This document shows, piece by piece, positions 13,501 to 24,241 of a DNA stretch of 64,000 bases. The notes under the pieces are model-generated. The model had not been told where the DNA came from, made no database searches, and saw only the letters and a list, made by a program, of their open reading frames with translations. The DNA comes from Aradus depressus (Eukaryota; Arthropoda; Insecta; Hemiptera; Aradidae): the NCBI GenBank assembly GCA_963662175.1, contig OY759217.1, positions 52,242,108-52,306,107 of the forward strand. Direction: 5' to 3'. Both the position numbers and the translations under genes were made by a program. Within the stretch, counting starts at the first letter, position 1. The number at the start of each line of letters is the position of its first letter.

Positions 13501-16488
13501 AAAGTCCAATCCGAGGGACGACGTGCTCAAATTTATTTTTATCTTCACGATTAAAACATCTGACCTAATTGACTTGGCTAGATTTCTAAATGGCGATCCT
13601 GAGCTCGGTAAACTCCATTCTTCAAATTTCTAGCTTTTAAACGGTTTTTAGATTTAATATTTGTTAAAACTGATGAACAACCGGGTTATCTGAATCCTAC
13701 ACAAAAATCGAAATAAAAATGTTTTTCGAAAAAGTCGGGCGAAATCCCATTCTTCAATTTTACCGCTTTTTAACAGTTTTTAGATTTAATATTTGTTAAA
13801 ACTGATAGACAGTTTCAGATATATCGGGAAAGTCCCATCCGAAGGACGACGTGCTCAAGGTTATTTTTAACCTAAGTGAAATTTCAGCAACCCAGGTTTA
13901 GTTACATAACATACGACTCATTATCCAGTACCTGACATACAAAAAGGCCCTCGATCATAGCTTGAAGTCCAATCCGAAGGACGACGTGCTCAAATTTATT
14001 TTTATCTTCCCGATTAAAACATCTGAGCTAAGTGACATGGCTAGATTTCTAAGTGGCGATCCTGAGCTCGGTAAACTCCATTCTTCAAATTTCTAGCTTT
14101 TAAACGGTTTTTAGATTTAATATTTGTTAAAACTGATAGACAGTTTCAGATATATCGGGAAAGTCCCATCCGAAGGACGACGTGCTCAAGGTTATTTTTA
14201 ACCTAAGTGAAATTTCAACTACCCAGGTTTAGATACATAACATACGACTCATGATCGAGTACCTGACATACGAAAAGGCCCTCGATCATAGCTTAAAGCC
14301 CAATCCGAAGGACGACGTGCTCAAATTTATTTTTATCTTCCCGATTAAAACATCTGAGCTAAGTGACATGGCTAGATTTCTAAGTGGCGATCCTGAGCTC
14401 GGTAAACTCCATTCTTCAAATTTCTAGCTTTTAAACGGTTTTTAGATTTAATATTTGTTAAAACTGATGAACAACCGGGATATCTGAATCCTACACAAAA
14501 ATTGAAATAAAAGTGTTTTTCGAAAAAAGTCGGGCTAAATACCATTCTCCAAATTTCCTGCTTTTTAACGGTTTATAGATTTAATATTTGTTAAAACTGA
14601 TAGACAGATTCAGATATATCGGGAAAGTCCAATCTGAAGGACGACGTGCTCAAGGTTTAATGAACCTAAGTGAAATTTCAGCTACCCAGGTTAAGATACA
14701 TAACATACGACTCATTATCGAGCACCTGACATACAAAAAGGCCCTCGATTATAGCTTAAAGTCCAATCCGAGGGACGACGTGCTCAAATTTATTTTTATC
14801 TTCACGATTAAAACATCTGACCTAATTGACTTGGCTAGATTTCTAAATGGCGATCCTGAGCTCGGTTATCTCCATTCTTCAAATTTCTCGCTTTTAAACG
14901 GTTTTTAGATTTAATATTTGTTAAAACTGATGAACAGCCGGGATATCTGAATCCTACACAAAAATTGAAATAAAAGTGTTTTTCGAAAAAAGTCTGGCTA
15001 AATACCATTCTCCAAATTTCCTGCTTTTTAACGGTTTATAGATTTAATATTTGTTAAAACTGATAAACAGATTCAGATATATCGGGAAAGTCCCATCTGA
15101 AGGACTACGTGCTCAAGGTTTAATGAACCTAAGTGAAATTTCAGCTACCCAGGTTTAGATACATAACATACGACTCATTATCGAGCACCTGACATACAAA
15201 AAGGCCCTCGATTATAGCTTAAAGTCCAATCCGAGGGACGACGTGCTCAAATTTATTTTTATCTTCACGATTAAAACATCTGACCTAATTGACTTGGCTA
15301 GATTTCTAAATGGCGATCCTGAGCTCGGTTATCTTCATTCTTCAAATTTCTCGCTTTTAAACGGTTTTTAGATTTAATATTTGTTAAAACTGATGAACAA
15401 CCGGGTTATCTGAATCCTACACAAAAATCGAAATAAAAGTGTTTTTCGAAAAAAGTCTGGCTAAATACCTTTCTCCAAATTTCCTGCTTTTTAACGGTTT
15501 ATAGATTTAATATTTGTTAAAACTGATAGACAGATTCAGATATATCGGGAAAGTCCCATCTGAAGGACTACGTGCTCAAGGTTTAATGAACCTAAGTAAA
15601 ATTTCAGCTACCCAGGTTTAGATACATAACATACGACTCATTATCGAGCACCTGACATACAAAAAGGCCCTCGATTATAGCTTAAAGTCCAATCCGAGGG
15701 ACGACGTGCTCAAATTTATTTTTATCTTCCCGATTAAAACATCTGAGCTAAGTGACTTGGCTAGATTTCTAAGTGGCGATCCTGAGCTCGGTAAACTCCA
15801 TTCTTCAAATTTCTAGCTTTTAAACGGTTTTTAGATTTAATATTTGTTAAAACTGATGAACAACCGGGATATCTGAATCCTACACAAAAATTGAAATAAA
15901 AGTGTTTTTCGAAAAAGTCGGGCGAAATCCCATTCTTCAAATTTACCGCTTTTTAACAGTTTTTAGATTTAATATTTGTTAAAACTGATAGACAGTTTCA
16001 GATATATCGGGAAAGTCCCATCCGAAGGACGACGTGCTCAAGGTTATTTTTAACCTAACTGAAATTTCAGCTACCCAGGTTTAGTTACATAACATACGAC
16101 TCATTATCCAGTACCTGACATACAAAAAGGCCCTCGATCATAGCTTGAAGTCCAATGCGAAGGACGACGTGCTCAAGTTATTTTTAACGTAAATGAAATT
16201 TCAACTACCCAGGTTTAGATACATAACATACGTCTCATTATCGAGTACCTGACATACGAAAAGGCCCTCGATCATAGCTTAAAGCCCAATCCGAAGGACG
16301 ACGTGCTCAAATTTATTTTTATCTTCCTGATTAAAACATCTGAGCTAGGTGACTTGGCTAGATTTCTAAATGGCGATCCTGAGCTCGGTAAACTCCATTC
16401 TTCAAATGTCTAGCTTTTAAACGGTTTTTAGATTTAATATTTGTTAAAACTGATGAACAACCGGGATATCTGAATCCTACACAAAAAT
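10538..16488 (+). repeat. Higher-order block, copy 2
   Basis: Second copy of the block at 3786-9736, offset 6752 bp. By eye I found very few differences (for example CCCGATT at about 9576 versus CCTGATT at 16328). About 0.8 kb of other units separates the two copies. The near identity implies a very recent unequal exchange or conversion, or an assembly duplication. Confidence 0.9.
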
Positions 16489-19400
16489 TGAAATAAAAGT
16501 GTTTTTCGAAAAAAGTCGGGCTAAATACCATTCTCCAAATTTCCTGCTTTTTAACGGTTTATAGATTTAATATTTGTTAAAACTGATAGACAGATTCAGA
16601 TATATCGGGAAAGTCCCATCTGAAGGACTACGTGCTCAAGGTTTAATGAACCTAAGTGAAATTTCAGCTACCCAGGTTTAGATACATAACATACGACTCA
16701 TTATCGAGCACCTGACATACAAAAAGGCCCTCGATTATAGCTTAAAGTCCAATCCGAGGGACGACGTGCTCAAATTTATTTTTATCTTCACGATTAAAAC
16801 ATCTGACCTAATTGACTTGGCTAGATTTCTAAATGGCGATCCTGAGCTCGGTTATCTCCATTCTTCAAATTTCTCGCTTTTAAACGGTTTTTAGATTTAA
16901 TATTTGTTAAAACTGATGAACAACCGGGTTATCTGAATCCTACACAAAAATCGAAATAAAAATGTTTTTCGAAAAAGTCGGGCGAAATCCCATTCTTCAA
17001 ATTTACCGCTTTTTAACAGTTTTTAGATTTAATATTTGTTAAAACTGATAGACAGTTTCAGATATATCGGGAAAGTCCCATCCGAAAGACGACGTGCTCA
17101 AGTTATTTTTAACGTAAATGAAATTTCAACTACCCAGGTTTAGATACATAACATACGTCTCATTATCGAGTACCTGACATACGAAAAGGCCCTCGATCAT
17201 AGCTTAAAGCCCAATCCGAAGGACGACGTGCTCAAATTTATTTTTATCTTCCCGATTAAAACATCTGAGCTAAGTGACTTGGCTAGATTTCTAAATGGCG
17301 ATCCTGAGCTCGGTAAACTCCATTCTTCAAATGTCTAGCTTTTAAACGGTTTTTAGATTTAATATTTGTTAAAACTGATGAACAACCGGGATATCTGAAT
17401 CCTACACAAAAATAGAAATAAAAGTGTTTTTCGAAAAAAGTCGGGCTAAATACCATTCTCCAAATTTCCTGCTTTTTAACGGTTTATAGATTTAATATTT
17501 GTTAAAACTGATGAACAACCGGGATATCTGAATCCTACACAAAAATCGAAATAAAAATGTTTTTCGAAAAAGTCGGGCGAAATCCCATTCTTCAAATTTC
17601 TCGCTTTTTAACAGTTTTTAGATTTAATATTTGTTAAAACTGATAGACAGTTTCAGATATATCGGGAAAGTCCCATCCGAAGGACGACGTGCTCAAGGTT
17701 ATATTTACCCTAAGTGAAATTTCAGCTACCCAGGTTTAGATACGTAACATACGACTCATTAACCAGTACCTGACATACAAAAAGGCCCTCGATCATAGCT
17801 TAAAGTCCAATCCGAGGGACGACGTGCTCAAGGTTATATTTACCCTAAGTGAAATTTCAGCTACCCAGGTTTAGTTACATAACATACGACTCATTATCCA
17901 GTACCTGACATACAAAAAGGCCCTCGATCATAGCTTGAAGTCCAATCCGAAGGACGACGTGCTCAAGTTATTTTTAACGTAAATGAAATTTCAACTACCC
18001 AGGTTTAGATACATAACATACGTCTCATTATCGAGTACCTGACATACAAAAAGGCCCTCGATCATAGCTTGAAGTTCATTCCGAAGGACGACGTGCTCAA
18101 ATTAATTTTTATCTTCACGATTAAAACATCTGACCTAATTGACTTGGCTAGATTTCTAAATGGCGATCCTGAGCTCGGTTATCTCCATTCTTCAAATTTC
18201 TCGCTTTTAAACGGTTTTTAGATTTAATATTTGTTAAAACTGATGAACAACCGGGTTATCTGAATCCTACACAAAAATCGAAATAAAGATGTTTTTCGAA
18301 AAAGTCGGGCGAAATCCCATTCTTCAAATTTCCCGCTTTTTAACAGTTTTTAGATTTAATATTTGTTAAAACTGATAGACAGTTTTAGATATATCGGGAA
18401 AGTCCCATCCGAAGGACGACATGCTCAAGGTTATTTTTAACCTAAGTGAAATTTCAGCTACCCAGGTTTAGTTACATAACATACGACTCATTATCCAGTA
18501 CCTGACATACAAAAAGGCCCTCGATCATAGCTTGAAGTCCAATGCGAAGGACGACGTGCTCAAGTTATTTTTAACGTAAATGAAATTTCAACTACCCAGG
18601 TTTAGATACATAACATACGTCTCATTATCGAGTACCTGACATACGAAAAGGCCCTCGATCATAGCTTAAAGCCCAATCCGAAGGACGACGTGCTCAAATT
18701 TATTTTTATCTTCCCGATTAAAACATCTGAGCTAAGTGACTTGGCTAGATTTCTAAGTGGCGATCCTGAGCTCGGTAAACTCCATTCTTCAAATGTCTAG
18801 CTTTTAAACGGTTTTTAGATTTAATATTTGTTAAAACTGATGAACAACCGGGTTATCTGAATCCTACACAAAAATCGAAATAAAAATGTTTTTCGAAAAA
18901 GTCGGGCGAAATCCCATTCTTCAAATTTCTCGCTTTTTAACAGTTTTTAGATTTAATATTTGTTAAAACTGATAGACAGTTTCAGATATATCGGGAAAGT
19001 CCCATCCGAAGGACGACGTGCTCAAGGTTATATTTACCCTAAGTGAAATTTCAGCTACCCAGGTTTAGATACGTAACATACGACTCATTACCCAGTACCT
19101 AACATACGAAAAGGCCTTCGATCATAGCTTAAAGCCCAATCCGAAGGACGACGTGCTCAAATTTATTTGTATCTTCCCTAGTGACTTGGCTAGATTTCTA
19201 AATGGCGATCCTGAGCTCGGTAAACTCCATTCTTCAAATTTCTAGCTTTTAAACGGTTTTTAGATTTAATATTTGTTTTTTAATTTTCATGTCATATATT
19301 CTATGTAGAGGCAAGAATTGGAATTAAGTTTGGGGGGGGATGACGTGGCCAACTGACATACTGAAGACAACTTGTATTTGACTTTATATTCTGAGGGATG

Positions 19401-19650
19401 ATGACGTGGCCAACAACCGTATGGTGAACAACACGTTTTTGTGCTCCTCAATATTCGTTTTCTTTGAAGGCTATTTAAACTTATTGTTTAAAATATTTTC
19501 GATTCTTTTTTTTTTTAAAGAGAACTGTGGTTAATTTCTGTTTGAATTTTATGTTATGTGTTCATTAGAAACTTGAAACTTTATGTGTTCATTAGAAACT
19601 TGAAAAAATAACCTTACCTAAAATATTTCAATTTAATTCAGCCATTGTCG

Positions 19651-19809
19651 CAAGATGAAGCAATGGAGTCATCATCAAATAGCCAACAAATAGTAAATGA
19701 AAAACCACCCCCCATTTTCATCAAAGAAAACATTAGTAGTTATAAAAACTTTTTATCTTTATTAGAAAATACCGGGCGAAGAGTGGGGGCGACCTTGAAG
19801 AATCTCTAA
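19651..19809 (+). pseudogene. Retrotransposon gag fragment (Jockey/X-element type)
   Basis: A 52-codon open stretch containing KPPPIFIKENISSYKNFLSLL. It resembles the PPPIF-V/I segment preceding the zinc knuckles of Jockey-type gag proteins. The match ends after about residue 40, a stop follows at 19807, and no knuckles come after it. This looks like a short relic; the assignment rests on one motif. Confidence 0.45.
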
Positions 19810-20990
19810 CTAACCTGTAAGTATGAGTTCGTCCAAATTAACAATATGTAGTTATGAAAAACTAAAATGACATGAGGTTGCAAAATATTAAAAAGAAACT
19901 TACTTCATGGTTATTTTAATAAATATATTGTGAGAAAAACGTTATTGGTAATCATGGTTATTTATCAGAATCCCTTTTATTTTTTATCCAAGACTGTGTT
20001 GTTCTCATAGCATAAATATTTATTTTTTTAATACGGCTGCCATAGCAATCCAATAAAAACTGGTAAAAATAAAATGGTAAAAAAAAAAAAGAAAGTATTC
20101 AGACGACCTTGAAACGTGAAAATCCGTTGAAACTCGATCTCGGATTTTCGCACGATTACAATACTTTTTTATACTAATGTATAAGAAAATAATAAAATAC
20201 ATCGTTAATTAAATTTGTATTATTGGTTTGTAAAATTGAAATTAAACCTATTTTTTAAACTACCTATTCAAAGTAGGTACCTACTAAGAAGAAGATGAAC
20301 GCTTTAGAGAAACAAAAAATAATGAAAAAACGTGAAACTCCACATATAAGCTCACTTGCCTATTTATACTTATTAAATTTGAATATTTATTAATAACGCA
20401 AATGTTAATGTATGCACTTATAAAGCAGGACAGATTCTAACATAATAATAACAACGAAGAACAAAACTTAAAGAAAAAAAATGTTGGACTAGGTGAGCGC
20501 TAGAAATTACATTTTTGTCTAAACAACACTGACCCATGTCTCCTCTCTAATTAGGATTAGACATAAATGTTGTCGAATTGGAAAACAAATAATAATAAAA
20601 ACAATCCTTTTTACGAAATCGTGTAACAGCAGTTAAATAAGACATTAGTATCATTTTAAAAATGAGAAGTGCAGAATAAAAGGCGTAACCGGCGAAGACA
20701 GGATTATCGGGTCGGAGCAGGTCCATGGTCGAGGTGGGGGCGAACAAGAGGATGGGACGAACTGTAATCAGACAGGTAGCAGGTACCTAGTTGTCCAGAA
20801 TCGATCTGCCTACTTTCAAGGATCATGTTATTATTTGATAACTTGCCTTCCACCAACCATCAACTATCGTATTGCGTCATAAGGAGAGAGGGGTCAAAAT
20901 AAATTATATTGTCACTACAATTAATTGTATTTCAGTGACAATTATTTATCCAGAAAATACTATCGAAAGAATTAAAAGGAAGGTTAAAAC
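19810..20990. other. Intergenic, no gene recognised
   Basis: AT-rich DNA with only short open frames and no recognisable domain. Just before it, at about 19338-19415, the string GATGACGTGGCCAAC appears twice about 60 bp apart, a small direct repeat beside the satellite edge. I see no RNA gene or clear transposon terminus here. Confidence 0.5.
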
Positions 20991-21722
20991 CAGAGCTGGG
21001 AATTTATTTAAATAAAATATTTATTTAGACGTTTAAATAAATACTTATAATTAAATACATGCATTTAAACACTTAACTTCTTAAATATATTTATTTAATT
21101 AAGAGTATTTAAATACTTATAATTATATGTTGCATTTAATAAACTTCTGTTTTTTTTAAGGTCTTAGTTTATTAATTATTCACTATTTTTTCTTCATTAC
21201 AAGTTTTGTCAAACAGTTTCGGGCCTTGCCCATTCTCAATGACTTCAAAATACTAAACATGAAAACTCCTTTTAGTTCTTTTATCTTTCCATGAGGGCCC
21301 CCACACGCCCGGTGGTACCGTTCCTTCGGCAACGGGGCCTGTGGGCCCGCAAGGACGGGGGAAAAAATTAAAAAGTAGAACATTTTTAATAAATCATAGA
21401 AAGAAAACAATAATTAAATCACTAGGACTAGATTTATGTGTATCAATGAAATATTATATCAGAGTAATATAAATTGGTTCATTGGATATGCAGTGCCTTG
21501 CGTACAAAACGTGTCTGAATCTACAACAGCTGTGAGTAACAAAACCACCACCAGCTGACGTGAACAGGACGACACGTGACACCTTGTTGACAGTGCGTGT
21601 GCAGAAGCAGAACACTGCCCGCCCTCTGCGACTCGGTTCAAGGTCAATGACGTTGCTATTTTAGTGTAGGCCCTACCCCTCTGAAAACATTTATACACCT
21701 GAAACATATATTCAGCTCTGTG

Positions 21723-22040
21723 TTTCAAGTTGACCAAAAAAACATTTCAAGTAACACGTTAGAGTTGATGAATGCAATCCATGCTAAACAGTTAGAACCA
21801 ATATTCATAAATGTATGTATTGCATTAAGAATCTTTTGTACGATACCAGTTTCTGTTGCATCTGCAGAAAGAGCATTTAGTCAGCTGGGCAACGTATTGA
21901 AAACATGGCAACGTTCATCAATGACTCAAGAACGTCTTAATTCACTTGGAGTGTTAGCAATCGAACACCGCCTTGCATCAAGCCTTGACTTCAGTGATGT
22001 AATTGTAAAATTCTCAATGATCAAAGCCAGAAAAATGTAG
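21723..22040 (+). pseudogene. hAT transposase C-terminal dimerisation domain (fragment)
   Basis: About 105 codons matching the hAT family C-terminal dimerisation region. IPVSVASAERAFSQLGNV is the conserved core, followed by a basic stretch and the RLNSLGVLAIEH helix. The family resembles transposases related to ZMYM-type zinc-finger proteins. The catalytic DDE part and BED finger are not seen upstream. In a full element this domain mediates multimerisation of the transposase. The visible frame ends naturally at 22040. Confidence 0.85.
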
Positions 22041-22377
22041 CTTTCATTCATATGGTTTATAATGTAACCACCAATTTCCTACGACAGTTATTATTTTATC
22101 TGTGTGAATATTAAAATTAAGCAAACAAAAATATTTAAGAATTAATTTGTTCAATTATGTATTTACCAGTATTTAAAATAAATTTACGATGACAATCTAA
22201 ACACTGTCTAAACTCTTAAAACTACTTTAAATGTGTGTTTGATGAAAAATAATTGTAATAAAGGTTAAAAAATGTATATTGTAAAAAAAGGCCAAAATTT
22301 CTTTTTTTGGTAGTAAGAGGAGGGCCCATCATGACTTTTAGCAACGGGGCTCAGGGAATAATGTGGGGGGCCTGCTT

Positions 22378-22574
22378 TCCATAATACTTTTAAGTGTATC
22401 TACGTCCGTTATAACCTCGGGATTTGCTTTTATTATCTATTAATGTTATATGCTTTCAGGTTCGTCCATTTTCAACTCGTGTTGAGCAACCTGAAAGCAT
22501 ATAAAATTAATAGATAATAAAAGCAAATTCCAAGTTAATAACGGACGTAGATACACTTAAAAGTATTATGGAAA
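22378..22574. repeat. Long perfect-like hairpin (about 85-bp arms)
   Basis: The left arm starts CCATAATACTTTTAAGTGTA and ends ATGCTTTCAGGTT. The right arm starts AACCTGAAAGCAT and ends with the inverted complement. The loop is about 25 bases, around CATTTTCAACTCGTG. It directly abuts the right arm of the surrounding inverted repeat, so two foldbacks are nested. Transcription would give a long double-stranded RNA stem. Confidence 0.85.
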
Positions 22575-23350
22575 GATAAAAGAACTAAAAGGAGTTTGCA
22601 CGTTTAATATTTTGAAGTCATTGAGAATGGGCAAGGGCCGAAACTGTTTGACAAAACTTCTAATGAAGAAAAAATAGTGAATAATTAATAAATTGGGAGA
22701 TAAGACCTTAAAAAAACCAGAAGTTTATTAAATACAACACTCCTTACATACAATATCAAAGAAAATGTTGTATTTAGTATTTAAAAAATCCTTGTATTTA
22801 GAAGAAAACTACTACGTAAAAATAGAATACGCCAACCTTACGATTTGATATCAATTATACATATTTTTTTAAACAGTACGGATCTTATTTAAATATGACA
22901 ATGTTTCATTTTCAATGTATTCATTAAAAAAAGGCCAAACCATTTAGGTTCAAATAACATTAAGTTGTTTTGAAATGTAACTTGCCTATTCTTCGTTGTG
23001 CTGTACATATGTATATCAGAGGCTGCATTAATTGTAAACAAATATCGAAGTAGCTTCAATTTCACTTTTTAAAAAGTTTTTTTTTTCCTTTTTTAGTTTC
23101 TTCTTCCTTGAACGTAAGTAGCACAATCTCGTCCAGTTCAATTTTGACTTTATGGTAATGTATTTATTTATTTAATAATTACAAACACAAATATATAATT
23201 ACAAGTATTTGTATTTGGAAAAATCACCAACTAATAAATACTCAAACTTAAATACAAGTATTTATCTTATGTAAATACATTTATTTAGTATTTCAATACT
23301 CTTAATTGTATTTGGAACAGCTCTGGTTTATAATTGTAGAAATAAACTTA

Positions 23351-23646
23351 GGGCGTCAGTAGATCAGATCGTGCTTGTCTACTGAGTTCAAGACTGAGGC
23401 CAGTAGGTTTGACTGGGAGGTGAAAAAACATTGACCATTCCGTCCTTAGCATGGACTCGAGCCTGTACTATGTCAGGTACTCGTTAAAGATCCCTACCCT
23501 AGGTGAATAAAAATTTAGGGTAGGCGAAATTTAGGACTCCCATAGTAGAGTGGGGCTCATGTCCACCAGAGTGACGATAGAGCGCTCTGGTAGTAGGCGA
23601 TATGACCTCGTAGTTAAAGCCCGGGCATGAGTCATAATAACTAACC
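23351..23646 (+). mobile_element. tRNA-derived SINE, diverged copy
   Basis: The same family as the copy at 50119 but with an eroded tRNA head (GTAGATCAGATCGTGCTTG in place of the A box). The body is conserved: GTACTCGTTAAAGA, CCCTAGGTGAATAAAAATTT, GTCCACCAGAGTGACGA, GAGCGCTCTGGTAGTAGGCG, GCCCGGGCATGAGTCAT. The tail is short (AACTAACC) rather than CCTAA repeats. Confidence 0.8.
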
Positions 23647-23709
23647 ATTTAGGAATTTATAAATAAACTCATATATGAAAAATTTGTCTAGCAGCAAGAA
23701 GCGATCATG

Positions 23710-23974
23710 AAGGCCTTGGTAGATCAGAGGTAACGCGCTTGCTTACAGAGCTCCAGATCGATTAAGCGATGGTCCCGAGCCTGTACCATGTCAGAAACTC
23801 GTTAAAGAGACGTCCTACCCTAGGTGAATTAAAAATTTAGGTTAGGCATACTTTAGGACTCCCATAGTAGAGTCGGGATCATGTCCAACAGAGTGACGAA
23901 AAGAGGGCACTGGTAGTGGGCGATATGAACTCGTTGTAAAAGTTCGGGCATGAGTCACAATAATTAACTAACTA
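23710..23974 (+). mobile_element. tRNA-derived SINE with internal deletion
   Basis: The head reads GGTAGATCAGAGGTAACGCG and then jumps from the region before the B box straight to GATTAAGCGATGGTCCCGAG, so the B box and the conserved TTTATCTGGGAGGTAAAATA segment are lost. The body then follows the family to GGGCATGAGTCACAATAATT. The lack of a B box means it could not be transcribed by Pol III. Confidence 0.75.
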
Positions 23975-24241
23975 AGGAGCGAGCGGAAGTAATTAATGTA
24001 TAAAACAAACTTATTTTTTGGTGTAAGTTTATTTAATTTATGTATTACAAGTATCCACAATAAGTTGGCGTTCTCAACTGAATTGATCCAACTGGACATT
24101 TCAAATAATACTTCATATAAATGTAGATGTGTACATTGAAGAAAGGACCATAACTTCTAGAAGACTGAAAAATATTATTCGAACAGCTGTTCTTTTTGTT
24201 TAGTTACATTAGAGTTCGTTAGATATTAGATAATAAAAATG

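Larger units (their letters stand above)
2749..19276. repeat. Large satellite DNA array (463-bp unit, 134-bp sub-unit)
   Basis: About 16.5 kb of tandem repeats. The landmark ACCTGACATAC recurs at 3669, 3803, 4266, 4729, 5192 and 5326, giving steps of 463 bp interrupted by 134-bp steps. Inside each 463-bp unit, TTTAATATTTGTTAAAACTG and GACGACGTGCTCAA each occur twice, roughly 130 bp apart, so the long unit is itself a fused multimer of a ~130-bp ancestor. Variants are intermixed (for example GAACAACCGGG/GAACAGCCGGG and CCGATTAAAACATCTGAGC/ACGATTAAAACATCTGACC). The last unit breaks off within TTTAATATTTG near 19276. The array holds short open frames, the longest 106 codons at 7836-8156 and again at 14588-14908. 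Since 463 and 134 are not multiples of three, the array is not one long gene. Confidence 0.97.
21133..22745. repeat. Long inverted repeat flanking the hAT fragment
   Basis: Arms at about 21133-21292 and 22575-22745 are inverted copies of about 160 bp (for example TTTTGTCAAACAGTTTCGG on the left is matched inverted on the right, as are TCTCAATGACTTCAAAATA and CCTTTTAGTTCTTTTATC). They enclose the hAT C-terminal ORF and the hairpin at 22378-22574. Divergence between the arms is a few percent by eye. This suggests a composite or foldback arrangement inside the hAT element. Confidence 0.8.
20991..23325 (+). mobile_element. Degenerate hAT-type DNA transposon
   Basis: The left end starts CAGAGCTGGGAATTTATTTA and the right end reads (reverse complement) CAGAGCTGTTCCAAATACA, so the outer 8 bases form a terminal inverted repeat followed by ATTTA-rich subterminal DNA, as in hAT elements. 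The 8-bp flanks (GTTAAAAC and GTTTATAA) match at 5 of 8 positions, a decayed duplication at best. Inside lies a hAT dimerisation-domain ORF (21723-22040) and nested inverted repeats. The N-terminal transposase is missing, so the copy is dead. Confidence 0.65.

Noticed and set aside
2749..19276. Regularly spaced repeats considered as a CRISPR array
   Set aside because: The repeats are contiguous 463/134-bp satellite units without unique spacers, in a eukaryotic genome with intron-bearing genes.
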